Of a stretch of DNA of 6,994 bases, positions 1 through 5,875 are shown piece by piece. The stretch is from Pseudomonadota bacterium (GTDB lineage Bacteria; Pseudomonadota; Alphaproteobacteria; Rhizobiales; Xanthobacteraceae): positions 1-6,994 of the forward strand of contig JAEXHR010000167.1 in NCBI GenBank assembly GCA_023449855.1. Reading direction: 5' to 3'. Position numbers and translations under genes: made by a program. Each line of letters starts with the position of its first letter. Positions within the stretch are counted from its first letter, which is position 1. The notes under the pieces are model-generated. The model had not been told where the DNA came from and ran no database searches. It saw nothing but the letters and a program-made list of their open reading frames with translations.

Positions 1-12
1 CCGGGGGCCGGC

Positions 13-27
13 GGGCCGCGGCGGCCC
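13..27 (-). terminator. Weak GC hairpin after the Lrp-type regulator gene
   Basis: GGGCC (13–17) and GGCCC (23–27) form a perfect 5-bp stem around a 5-base loop, beginning 12 bases past the regulator's stop codon. It is very GC-rich, and no T tract is visible before the window ends. It could end the regulator transcript, or simply be a chance palindrome in GC-rich DNA. Confidence 0.2.
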
Positions 28-38
28 ACGACAGATGT

Positions 39-548
39 CTAGTTCGCCGGCATCGGCGGCACGGGCAGGGCCGTCACCGACTTGATCTTCTCCATCGCAA
101 AACGCGATGTCACGTTCTTGAGTGCCACGGCGCTGATCAGCTTCTTGTAAAAGACGTCGTAGCTCTGCATGTCCGCCACCACGACGCGCAGCATGTAGTC
201 GACGTCACCGGCCATGCGGTAGAATTCCATCACCTCGGGCATGGCGCTGACAGCATCGGCGAACTTCTTCAGCCAGGCGTCGGAATGGTCCGCGCTCTCC
301 ACCGAAACGAAGACCGAGATGCCCAGGCCGATCTTGTTCTGATCGACCAGCGCCACCCGGCGCAGGATCACGCCATCGGCCTCAAGGCGCTGAATGCGCT
401 TCCAGCACGGCGTCGACGACAAACCCACGCGGTCACCGATTTCGGCGACGGACAGTGAGGCGTCCTCCTGCAGTACCGTCAGGATCTTGCGGTCGATCGC
501 ATCGAGGCGGCGAGTCGATTCGGTGGCTTGGTCGGCGATATCGGTCAT
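39..548 (-). CDS. Lrp/AsnC-family transcriptional regulator (DecR/YbaO-like)
   Basis: This is a 169-residue DNA-binding regulator of the feast/famine (Lrp/AsnC) family, the usual length for the family. The N-terminal winged helix-turn-helix spans about residues 15–62: LDAIDRKIL, then the recognition region VGLSSTPCWKRIQRLE, then the wing around DGVI. The C-terminal RAM ligand-binding/oligomerisation domain covers about 65–150 and contains the typical GDVDYMLRV stretch (114–122). The TPCWKR motif, the IGLG segment and the AMEKIKSVTALPV ending resemble, from memory, E. coli DecR (YbaO), a cysteine-responsive activator. Related Lrp proteins sense branched-chain amino acids or proline, so the ligand is not settled. 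No divergent target gene lies next to it; the upstream neighbour is the co-oriented kinase gene about 190 bases away. No good Shine–Dalgarno precedes the ATG, but no other start lies ahead of the helix-turn-helix. Autoregulation is common in the family, and a dyad sits in the likely promoter. Confidence 0.93.
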   Translation of the reverse strand: MTDIADQATESTRRLDAIDRKILTVLQEDASLSVAEIGDRVGLSSTPCWKRIQRLEADGVILRRVALVDQNKIGLGISVFVSVESADHSDAWLKKFADAVSAMPEVMEFYRMAGDVDYMLRVVVADMQSYDVFYKKLISAVALKNVTSRFAMEKIKSVTALPVPPMPAN

Positions 549-584
549 GAGAAGAACTTTTTTCTAATTACGTGGTCGACAAAC

Positions 585-613
585 CTCATATATGGAACAA
601 TCTTCCAAATCAA
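585..613 (-). promoter_or_regulatory. Candidate promoter and operator of the Lrp-type regulator
   Basis: The stretch 549–613 is clearly more AT-rich than its surroundings. On the minus strand TTGATT (613–608) can serve as -35, and TATATG (592–587) or the overlapping TATGAG (590–585) as -10, with 15–17 bases between. The 15-base spacer at 593–607 is a dyad, TGGAA-N5-TTCCA, about the size of a classic Lrp half-site box. A regulator bound there would block polymerase. The element assignment is by eye, and autoregulation is inferred from family habit. Confidence 0.35.
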
Positions 614-657
614 CCCAAGGAGATTGCGCGCGTCAAATAGTGCTCGCGTAGCGGAAA

Positions 658-680
658 GCTGTCGCCGGAAGGGCGACGGC
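658..680 (-). terminator. Hairpin between kinase gene and regulator gene
   Basis: The minus strand reads GCCGTCGCC, a 5-base loop (CTTCC), then GGCGACAGC: nine pairs, one of them weak (G-U or A-C depending on strand). A short CTTT follows, so the T tract is poor. It lies about 60 bases past the kinase stop codon and upstream of the regulator's promoter, a sensible place to end the HIT–NudC–kinase transcript. Confidence 0.35.
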
Positions 681-729
681 AGTGGATTTCAACTCCGGCA
701 CATTCGGGCTCTCGCGCGGGTGACGCGAT

Positions 730-747
730 GGTTGAGCCACCTCAACC
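730..747 (-). terminator. Perfect hairpin overlapping the kinase stop codon
   Basis: GGTTGAG (730–736) and CTCAACC (741–747) form a perfect 7-bp stem with a 4-base loop. The kinase TGA stop (744–742) lies inside the stem. No T tract follows on the minus strand, so it may act as an RNA-stabilising 3' structure or Rho-linked element rather than an intrinsic terminator. Confidence 0.3.
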
Positions 748-1674
748 CAGCGCGCCGACCTTCGATTCTCGTAAAAGCTGTTCGACTTCAGCACGTTGCG
801 GGCAGGCAAAGGCGCCGCCATAGCGGGTGCATTTCAGCGCGGCGGCTGCGGAGGCGAAGCGCAGCGCCTCCGGAACCGATTTTCCGCTCGCAAATTCCAG
901 CGCGAAGGCGCCGTGGAAAATATCACCTGCGCCCAGCGTATCGACCACATGGACCGGGAAGGCGGGGGTCTCCCTGGGGTGACCATGGTCGTCGAGCCAG
1001 AGGGTGCCCCGGGGGCCGCGGGTGACCGCGAGGAAGGATGGCGTCAGCGTCGCCAGTTTCTGCAGGGCTTTCAGGTTGTCGGCAATGCCGGCGGTGGATT
1101 GCAGGGCGTCGTCCGAAAAAATCAGATGCGACGACGCGGTCAGCAAGCCTTCGTGCTGGGAGATCGTGCTGTCGATATCGACGACGACCGGAATGCTGCG
1201 ATGGCGTGCCTCGATGCAGAGATCGGTGGCGAAGCCGGCGCAGCGACTCTCCACCAGGATGGCGTCGCAATCCTTGAGCAGCACGTCGTGCGCGGGCAGC
1301 TTCACCTTCCACAATTCGGGATCGCGGAAGGTGACGATGGTGCGTTCGCCCGACGGGTCGATCATCACCGCGGAAATCGGAGTGACCAGCCCCGGCATAT
1401 GCACGAGATGGGTTGAGTCGATGCCTTCCCTGGCGAGATCGTCGAACAGAAACTGGTCGGACGTCTCGCTCCTGTCGCCCATCGGCCCCGTCATCGCGGC
1501 CTTACCGCCGAGCCTGTTGACGCCGATCGCGGCGTTCAGCGCATTGCCGCCGATGATCTGCGCAAAGCGTTGGGAAGGGAATTTCTGGCCGCGCCCGGGC
1601 ACGGATTCGACGGCAAAGGTCAGGTCTCGCACGGGGAGGCCGATGCACAACACGCGCTTGGGCTGGTCAGTCAT
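742..1674 (-). CDS. PfkB-family carbohydrate/nucleoside kinase (ribokinase-like)
   Basis: A 310-residue cytosolic ATP-dependent kinase of the PfkB/ribokinase family. The N-terminal Gly-Gly signature is seen in IIGGNALNAA (GG at 42–43), followed by RLGGKAAMTGPMGD (54–67). The C-terminal signature DTLGAGDIFHGAFAL (245–259) supplies the anion hole and the catalytic base Asp251. The length is normal. DTxGAGDxFHGAFAL is, from memory, common in sulfofructose-kinase and ketohexokinase-like members, but residues alone do not settle the sugar, and no sugar catabolic or transport genes are nearby. I chose the ATG at 1674 because GGGGA sits about 7 bases ahead of it. An ATG at 1704 overlaps the nudC stop as TGATG and would add 10 residues, but it has no ribosome site; a start at 1728 would run into nudC. 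It is probably the last gene of the HIT–nudC–kinase operon. Confidence 0.9.
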   Translation of the reverse strand: MTDQPKRVLCIGLPVRDLTFAVESVPGRGQKFPSQRFAQIIGGNALNAAIGVNRLGGKAAMTGPMGDRSETSDQFLFDDLAREGIDSTHLVHMPGLVTPISAVMIDPSGERTIVTFRDPELWKVKLPAHDVLLKDCDAILVESRCAGFATDLCIEARHRSIPVVVDIDSTISQHEGLLTASSHLIFSDDALQSTAGIADNLKALQKLATLTPSFLAVTRGPRGTLWLDDHGHPRETPAFPVHVVDTLGAGDIFHGAFALEFASGKSVPEALRFASAAAALKCTRYGGAFACPQRAEVEQLLRESKVGALG

Positions 1675-1703
1675 GAAGATCCCCGTTTGGTCAGACGTCT
1701 CCA

Positions 1704-2642
1704 TCACACTTGGTCGGGATGCAGCCACCGTCCAAGCAGATGATGCGCAATGGCGAACGGATGCGGACCCGCGAGCCCATCCGGGTGCTCGCGCTTCAAC
1801 ATCAGCATCGCCTCGTCACGATCAAACCACCGGGCGTCTTCAAGTTCCATCTTGTCGATGACGATTTCGTCGTTCAGCGCTCGTGCCGAACAGCCGATCA
1901 TCAGCGACGACGGATAGGGCCATGGCTGCGTCATGTAGTAGGTGACATCGGTGCAGCGGATGCCGGATTCCTCGAATATTTCGCGCTTCACCGCATCCTC
2001 AATGGTCTCGGCTGCTTCGACGAAGCCGGCGAGGCACGAATACATGCCGGGCGGGAACTGCTTCTGGCGGCCGAGCAGGCATTTGTCGCCCTTTTCCACC
2101 AGCATGATGACGACGGGATCGGTGCGCGGAAAGTGCTCGGTCTTGCAACTCGGGCAAACGCGCTTCCAGCCGCCCTCGGCCATCGCGGATTTGGCGCCGC
2201 AATTGGCGCAGAAGCCGTGGCGCTGATGCCAGGACACCAGTGATTTCGCTTGCGCGACGGCGGAGAGTTCCTCCGGCGGCACCACGCCTTGCATCGCCAT
2301 GCCGCGCAGTTCCGAAACGGCGACATCGTCGCGGCCGACCAGCTTTTCCGCTGCCTGCGCCGAGATGCCCATGCCGAACACGGCGGCGCCATCGCGCAGG
2401 CCGAGAAAGATGGTGCCGGGATTGGCGCCGAATTTGAGCGCCTCGTCGATGGAGAGGAGCGCGCGGACATTGTCGCCGTCCTTCTTCATCACCAGCGAGT
2501 CGCGATAGATCACGTAGGCGCGGCTGTTGCTCTTGTTTTCGAGGGCGAACAGCTTCTCGTCGCTGAAGCGCAGATGCGCGGCGCGATCGAGGGTGTTGGA
2601 GATGAAGGCCGGCTGGCCGAGGGGAAACAGCTTGCTTGTCAT
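1704..2642 (-). CDS. nudC: NudC-type NADH pyrophosphatase / NAD-cap RNA hydrolase
   Basis: A 312-residue Nudix hydrolase that, by family, splits NAD(H) into NMN(H) and AMP and removes NAD caps from RNA 5' ends. An N-terminal domain (about 1–135) is followed by a four-cysteine zinc ribbon with C145-x2-C148 and C163-x2-C166. The Nudix box at 206–228 is intact: Gly206, Glu212, Arg220-Glu221, Glu224-Glu225, Gly227. The NudC hallmark QPWPYP (239–244) follows it and separates this enzyme from general Nudix proteins. It is longer than the E. coli enzyme, mainly at the N-terminus, as in many alphaproteobacterial members. I chose the ATG at 2642. A TTG at 2651 overlaps the HIT stop (TTGA) and would add MND; neither has a strong ribosome site, so translation is probably coupled to the HIT gene. 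Its stop overlaps a possible ATG of the next gene. Confidence 0.93.
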   Translation of the reverse strand: MTSKLFPLGQPAFISNTLDRAAHLRFSDEKLFALENKSNSRAYVIYRDSLVMKKDGDNVRALLSIDEALKFGANPGTIFLGLRDGAAVFGMGISAQAAEKLVGRDDVAVSELRGMAMQGVVPPEELSAVAQAKSLVSWHQRHGFCANCGAKSAMAEGGWKRVCPSCKTEHFPRTDPVVIMLVEKGDKCLLGRQKQFPPGMYSCLAGFVEAAETIEDAVKREIFEESGIRCTDVTYYMTQPWPYPSSLMIGCSARALNDEIVIDKMELEDARWFDRDEAMLMLKREHPDGLAGPHPFAIAHHLLGRWLHPDQV

Positions 2643-2647
2643 GTCAT

Positions 2648-3070
2648 TCAACCGAGCCAGATCTTGCGACGGAGTTCACTGATGAAACGCTGCACTTCCT
2701 CGGCATCATGCGCGAGCGGCGGCATCACGCCCCAGATCGGCCGCGGCCACGCTGCGTCGGTCTTGCGGCGCGCGATGATGTGGACGTGAAGCTGCGGCAC
2801 CACATTGCCGAGCGCGGCGACATTGAGCTTGTCGCATTTCGTGACCTCTTTGAGCGCGCGACCGACGCGATTGATCTCGGTCATCAGTTGCGCTTGCGCG
2901 ACCTCGTCGAGATCGATGATGTCGATGATATCCGGCCGGCGCGGCACCAGCATCAGCCAGGGGTAATGCGCGTCCTTCACCACCAGCACGCGGCTGAGGG
3001 GCATGTCGCCGATGTCGATGGTGTCTTGCTGGAGTTGTTTGTGCAGCTCGAAGGAGGGCGTGGTAGCCAT
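2648..3070 (-). CDS. HIT-family nucleotide hydrolase/transferase-like protein
   Basis: A 140-residue histidine-triad protein. The core motif is QLHVHII (93–99), with His95 and His97 in the H-φ-H-φ positions; by family logic His97 is the nucleophile on a nucleotide alpha-phosphate. The first histidine of the triad is Gln here, which I recall as common in this bacterial branch rather than a sign of inactivity. A WPRPIWG segment (108–114) follows, as in related proteins. HIT proteins hydrolyse dinucleoside polyphosphates, aminoacyl-adenylates or phosphoramidates; the substrate here is unknown. The ATG at 3070 has GAGAG about 6 bases upstream and starts right before the conserved domain. An open frame continues further upstream to 3274, but it runs through the spacer and into the SRP RNA and is not credible. 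This is the first gene of the minus-strand operon with nudC, six bases apart. Confidence 0.92.
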   Translation of the reverse strand: MATTPSFELHKQLQQDTIDIGDMPLSRVLVVKDAHYPWLMLVPRRPDIIDIIDLDEVAQAQLMTEINRVGRALKEVTKCDKLNVAALGNVVPQLHVHIIARRKTDAAWPRPIWGVMPPLAHDAEEVQRFISELRRKIWLG

Positions 3071-3214
3071 TCTGACTCTCGATTTTTGACGCGCAGCGTC
3101 GCAGGAAGTGGCCGCGCAGACAACTGCTGGTGCCCGTTTTTGGGCGTATCCGCCACGGTTTCTTGTGGCAGACTTGCGGCAGATTCTGAGGCAAACCAGG
3201 GGCACGCGCCGCGC

Positions 3215-3243
3215 TTGCTTTCCGGCCCGTTTGGCCCCAAATA
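3215..3243 (+). promoter_or_regulatory. Candidate sigma70-type promoter of the SRP RNA gene
   Basis: TTGCTT (3215–3220), preceded by C as in alphaproteobacterial -35 elements, is followed after 17 bases by CAAATA (3238–3243), or after 16 by CCAAAT. The -10 match is weak, but the end of this element lies 6–8 bases before the predicted SRP RNA 5' end near 3250, which supports the reading. Confidence 0.4.
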
Positions 3244-3248
3244 GGCAC

Positions 3249-3346
3249 CGGGAGATTGGCGGTGGACGAGCCACTCGCCAATCGGGTCAGGACCGGAAGG
3301 TAGCAGCCCTAACGAGATCCGGATCGGGTCGCTCGTCAGTCTCCTA
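3249..3346 (+). ncRNA. ffs: Small bacterial signal recognition particle RNA (4.5S-like)
   Basis: The diagnostic SRP apical domain is present: GGTCAGGACCGGAAGG (3285–3300) followed by TAGCAGCCCTAAC (3301–3313). It holds the GGAA tetraloop closed by ACC/GGT, and the AGCAG internal-loop side that binds Ffh. The outer stem pairs GGAGATTGGCG (3251–3261) with CGTCAGTCTCC (3334–3344), with a few G-U pairs. The total length of about 98 bases fits the small, Alu-less bacterial type. The RNA joins Ffh to target nascent membrane and exported proteins to FtsY and the Sec translocon. The ends are set from the outer pairing and could be off by a few bases. Only a weak CTCG/CGAG hairpin (3348–3361) follows, so the terminator is uncertain. 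It lies 114 bases ahead of dnaX on the same strand. Confidence 0.95.
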
Positions 3347-3460
3347 CCTCGTTTTATCGAGCAAAATCAGAGCCTGTGGCCTGACCTTGCGTCCTTGGCC
3401 CGGCGAGATGCCCGATGTTCCGCAAGCCGGCCCTTGTGACAACAGATTGCGGATTTCTCG

Positions 3461-5326
3461 ATGACCGATGCCGGCATGCCTCCTTCCAACGATGACGCGA
3501 CAGCCGGCCTCGCAATGAATTCTCCCGCAGCAGCAACGCCTTACCGCGTGCTTGCGCGAAAATACCGCCCTTCGAATTTCGACGATCTGATCGGCCAGGA
3601 AGCCCTTGTTCGCACCGTGTCCAACGCGTTCGAGACGGGCCGCATTCCGCAGGCCTGGATTCTCACCGGCGTTCGCGGTGTGGGGAAAACCACCACGGCG
3701 CGCATTCTGGCGCGGGCGCTGAATTACGAGATGGCCGATGGCTCGGTGAAGGGGCCGACGATCCAGATGCCGACCCATGGCGTTCACTGCAAGGCGATCA
3801 TGGAGAGCCGGCACATCGACGTGCTGGAAATGGACGCGGCGTCGCACACCGGTGTCGATGACGTCCGCCAGATCAATGACAGCGTGCGCTATGCGCCGAC
3901 ATCCGCGCGCTACAAGGTCTACATCATCGACGAAGTCCACATGCTGTCGACGGCGGCCTTCAACGCGTTCCTGAAAACGCTGGAGGAGCCGCCGGAGCAC
4001 GCCAAGTTCGTGTTCGCGACCACCGAAATCCGCAAGGTGCCGATCACGGTGCTGTCGCGCTGCCAGCGCTTCGATCTACGCCGGGTCGATGCCGATGTGC
4101 TGATGCAGCATCTGTCGAACATCGCAGGCAAGGAAGGCGTCGAGGTCGAATCCGAAGCACTCGGCATCATCGCGCGTGCGGCCGAAGGCTCGGTGCGCGA
4201 TTCGCTGTCGCTGTTCGATCAGGCCATCGCTCATGCCGCCGGCGTGGTGAAGGCCGATGCGGTCCGGCAGATGCTGGGTCTCGCCGATCGCACCCGCGTC
4301 ATCGACCTGTTCGATTCGCTGGCGCGCGGCGATATCGCAGCGGCCTTCAAGGAATTCCGCGAGCAGTACGACGTCGGCGCCGATCCCGTGGTGGTGCTGA
4401 GCGATCTCGCCGAATTCGTCAATTTCGTCACCCGCGTGAAGATCGTGCCGGCGACCGCCGACAATGTCGCGTTCGGTGAAACCGAGCGCCTGCGCGCGCG
4501 CGACTTTGCGTCGAAACTCTCGATGCGCGTGCTGTCGCGGATGTGGCAGATGCTGCTCAAGGGGATCGCTGAGGTGCAGGGGGCGACGCGTCCCGCTGCG
4601 GCGGCCGAGATGGTGCTGGTGCGCATCGCCTATGTCGCCGACCTGCCGACGCCGGACGAAGCCATTCGCATGATCGAGCAGGGCGGCGGATCGTCGCCCG
4701 TGGTCGGCAATGGCGGCGGCCGCGCCGCGCCGATGCTGAATGCAACATCCGCGCAGTCATCCATGCAGATGCCCTCCGCATCGCCGCCTTCGGCGCCGAC
4801 CATGAGTGCGCCGCGTGGTTCCACCATGCAGCGTGGGAATGCCGAACCGTCGCCGCGGCCGCAGGTCGGCATGGCGGAGGCGCAGCCGGCAACCGTGCTG
4901 AAGATTTCGACCTTCCCTGAATTGGTCGCATTGGCCGGGCAAAAGCGCGACCTGATGGTGAAGGCGGCGCTGGAATCCGACGTCCGCCTCGTGCGCATCG
5001 AGGATGGCCGGCTCGAACTCTCGATGGAGCGCACGGCTGCGCGTACGCTGATCAACGATCTCGCGCGAAAACTGGAAACCTGGACCGGCCGGCGCTGGGC
5101 CGTGATCGTCTCCAATGCCCAGGGCGCGGCGACGATCCGCGAGCAGCAGCAGGAGCAGAAGGACGAGCGCTATCGCGCCGCTGCGGCCGATCCGCGCGTG
5201 CAGGCGGTGCTGGCGAAATTCCCAGGCGCCAAGATGGAAGTCACCATGCTGGCGCCGGAAGTGCCCGATGGCGACGACAGCGACCTGATCACCGATGATG
5301 GCGCCGATCCCGGCGACGATGACTAG
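3461..5326 (+). CDS. dnaX: DNA polymerase III subunit tau/gamma (clamp loader)
   Basis: A 621-residue clamp-loader ATPase that opens the beta clamp and, as tau, ties polymerase III cores to the DnaB helicase. The AAA+ core has Walker A GVRGVGKTT (70–78, Lys76), Walker B VYIIDE (153–158), sensor-1 ATT (186–188) and the arginine-finger SRC motif (199–201). An oligomerisation domain runs to about 395, then a Pro/Ser/Gly/Ala-rich linker (about 408–478), then a tau-type C-terminal domain (about 480–585) and an acidic tail ending DPGDDD. The length is close to E. coli tau. The usual four-cysteine zinc module after Walker A is degenerate: only Cys110 remains in that segment. I see no A AAA AAG-like slippery site near the linker, so a short gamma form by frameshifting is not supported. 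The 112 bases between the SRP RNA and the ATG hold no clear promoter. GCGGA lies about 10 bases before the start. Confidence 0.97.
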   Translation: MTDAGMPPSNDDATAGLAMNSPAAATPYRVLARKYRPSNFDDLIGQEALVRTVSNAFETGRIPQAWILTGVRGVGKTTTARILARALNYEMADGSVKGPTIQMPTHGVHCKAIMESRHIDVLEMDAASHTGVDDVRQINDSVRYAPTSARYKVYIIDEVHMLSTAAFNAFLKTLEEPPEHAKFVFATTEIRKVPITVLSRCQRFDLRRVDADVLMQHLSNIAGKEGVEVESEALGIIARAAEGSVRDSLSLFDQAIAHAAGVVKADAVRQMLGLADRTRVIDLFDSLARGDIAAAFKEFREQYDVGADPVVVLSDLAEFVNFVTRVKIVPATADNVAFGETERLRARDFASKLSMRVLSRMWQMLLKGIAEVQGATRPAAAAEMVLVRIAYVADLPTPDEAIRMIEQGGGSSPVVGNGGGRAAPMLNATSAQSSMQMPSASPPSAPTMSAPRGSTMQRGNAEPSPRPQVGMAEAQPATVLKISTFPELVALAGQKRDLMVKAALESDVRLVRIEDGRLELSMERTAARTLINDLARKLETWTGRRWAVIVSNAQGAATIREQQQEQKDERYRAAAADPRVQAVLAKFPGAKMEVTMLAPEVPDGDDSDLITDDGADPGDDD

Positions 5327-5375
5327 GAGCACGATCCCGAAACGTGGATACCGGTTTTCGGGTAAGATCATGCTC
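5327..5375 (+). repeat. Dispersed palindromic repeat (RIME-like) between dnaX and ybaB
   Basis: GAGCACGATC (5327–5336) faces GATCATGCTC (5366–5375) with one mismatch, and an inner CCCGAAA (5336–5342) faces TTTCGGG (5356–5362). The core TGGATACCGGTTTTCGGG is typical. I recall this sequence, with small variations, as a high-copy intergenic palindrome in Bradyrhizobium and relatives, similar to rhizobial intergenic mosaic elements. It starts on the base right after the dnaX stop and ends 10 bases before the ybaB ribosome site. In RNA it would fold into a long hairpin between the two cistrons. Copy number cannot be judged from this window. Confidence 0.8.
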
Positions 5376-5397
5376 AAACAAAACCGAAGGAACACCC

Positions 5398-5718
5398 ATG
5401 GCTGACTTTCTCGGCATGATGAAGCAGGCGGCGCAGCTGCAGTCGAAGATGAAGGCGATGCAGGAAGAGCTCGACCATGTGGAGGTCGAGGGCATTTCCG
5501 GCGGCGGTCTCGTTTCGGTGCGCATGAGTGCGAAGACCGAAGTGAAGGCTGTGAAGATCGACCCGTCGCTGGTGAAGCCGGAAGACGTCGAGATTCTCGA
5601 GGACCTGCTCGTCACGGCACTCGGCGATGCGCGCCGCAAGGCGGAAGCCGCCATGCAGGAGAAGATGCAGTCGCTCACCGGCGGCCTCGGCCTGCCGCCG
5701 GGGCTGGGCCTCGGTTAG
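5398..5718 (+). CDS. ybaB: YbaB/EbfC-family nucleoid-associated DNA-binding protein
   Basis: A 106-residue member of the YbaB/EbfC family, small dimeric proteins that bind DNA and associate with the nucleoid. The long N-terminal helix (residues 2–25, MMKQAAQLQSKMKAMQEEL) is the family's tweezer helix. A beta sheet follows (about 26–55, with the GISGGGLVSVRMSAKTEV core), then a C-terminal helix (about 60–90) and a Gly/Pro/Leu tail, GLGLPPGLGLG. The length matches the family. GAAGGA (5386–5391) six bases before the ATG is a good ribosome site. Its position between dnaX and recR is conserved in many bacteria and supports a role alongside replication or recombination, although its molecular task is still poorly defined. 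A palindromic repeat sits on each side, so its mRNA may be processed apart from its neighbours. Confidence 0.95.
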   Translation: MADFLGMMKQAAQLQSKMKAMQEELDHVEVEGISGGGLVSVRMSAKTEVKAVKIDPSLVKPEDVEILEDLLVTALGDARRKAEAAMQEKMQSLTGGLGLPPGLGLG

Positions 5719-5730
5719 CCATCAATACTG

Positions 5731-5780
5731 TGTCCCGGACGCGATGCGGCGCGAATTGCCGCTTCGCTGAGCCGGGACCG
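5731..5780 (+). repeat. Palindromic repeat, left copy of an inverted pair
   Basis: The unit begins TGTCCCGGACGCG and ends GAGCCGGGACCG; its own ends pair (GTCCCGG with CCGGGAC), and an inner GCGGC/GCCGC stem (5746–5750, 5758–5762) closes it. I recall this as a common dispersed repeat in Bradyrhizobium-type genomes. It matches the right copy in reverse, including 13 perfect bases at the outer end. It starts 12 bases after the ybaB stop. Confidence 0.75.
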
Positions 5781-5802
5781 CACAAGGCGCCGGAGATCGT
5801 GG

Positions 5803-5854
5803 CGGTCCCGGCTCTGCGGAGCAGCGCAAGAGGCGCTGCACCGCGTCCGGGACA
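5803..5854 (-). repeat. Palindromic repeat, right copy of an inverted pair
   Basis: Read on the minus strand this unit starts TGTCCCGGACGCG and ends GAGCCGGGACCG, the same family as the left copy but with a changed centre. Its inner stem GCAGCGC (5821–5827) / GCGCTGC (5833–5839) around AAGAG is perfect. A 22-base spacer (5781–5802) separates the two copies, so the pair can fold either as two small hairpins or as one long one. Confidence 0.75.
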
Positions 5855-5875
5855 AGTGAATGACTAGACACTCAC

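Noticed and set aside
528..1861. Plus-strand open frames opposite the kinase gene and its 3' spacer
   Set aside because: They mirror an intact PfkB gene and have the low-complexity basic composition of shadow frames; no ribosome sites or domains were seen.
2774..2794. HIT motif lacking the first histidine, taken as a broken enzyme
   Set aside because: QLHVH in place of HxHxH is, as far as I recall, usual in this bacterial HIT branch, and the two following histidines are present.
2648..3274. HIT gene with an extra 68-residue N-terminus
   Set aside because: The extension would cover the whole divergent spacer and enter the SRP RNA; it is Arg/Cys-rich and unlike HIT proteins, while the ATG at 3070 fits the domain start.
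3348..3361. Intrinsic terminator for the SRP RNA
   Set aside because: CTCG/CGAG gives only four pairs with a T-rich loop and no T tract after it, too weak to annotate as a terminator.
4660..4960. Programmed frameshift site producing a short DnaX gamma form
   Set aside because: No A AAA AAG-like heptamer was found near the linker. GCAAAAGCG near 4938 is not a two-codon slippery site.
4757..5395. Long minus-strand open frame (212 codons) opposite the 3' half of dnaX
   Set aside because: It lies opposite conserved dnaX coding sequence, has an Arg/His/Gly-rich composition typical of antisense frames in GC-rich DNA, and shows no recognisable domain.
5327..5854. CRISPR array or insertion sequence in the dnaX–recR spacers
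   Set aside because: The repeats are palindromes, not regularly spaced direct repeats with unique spacers, and no transposase frame is present; they fit dispersed intergenic palindromes.
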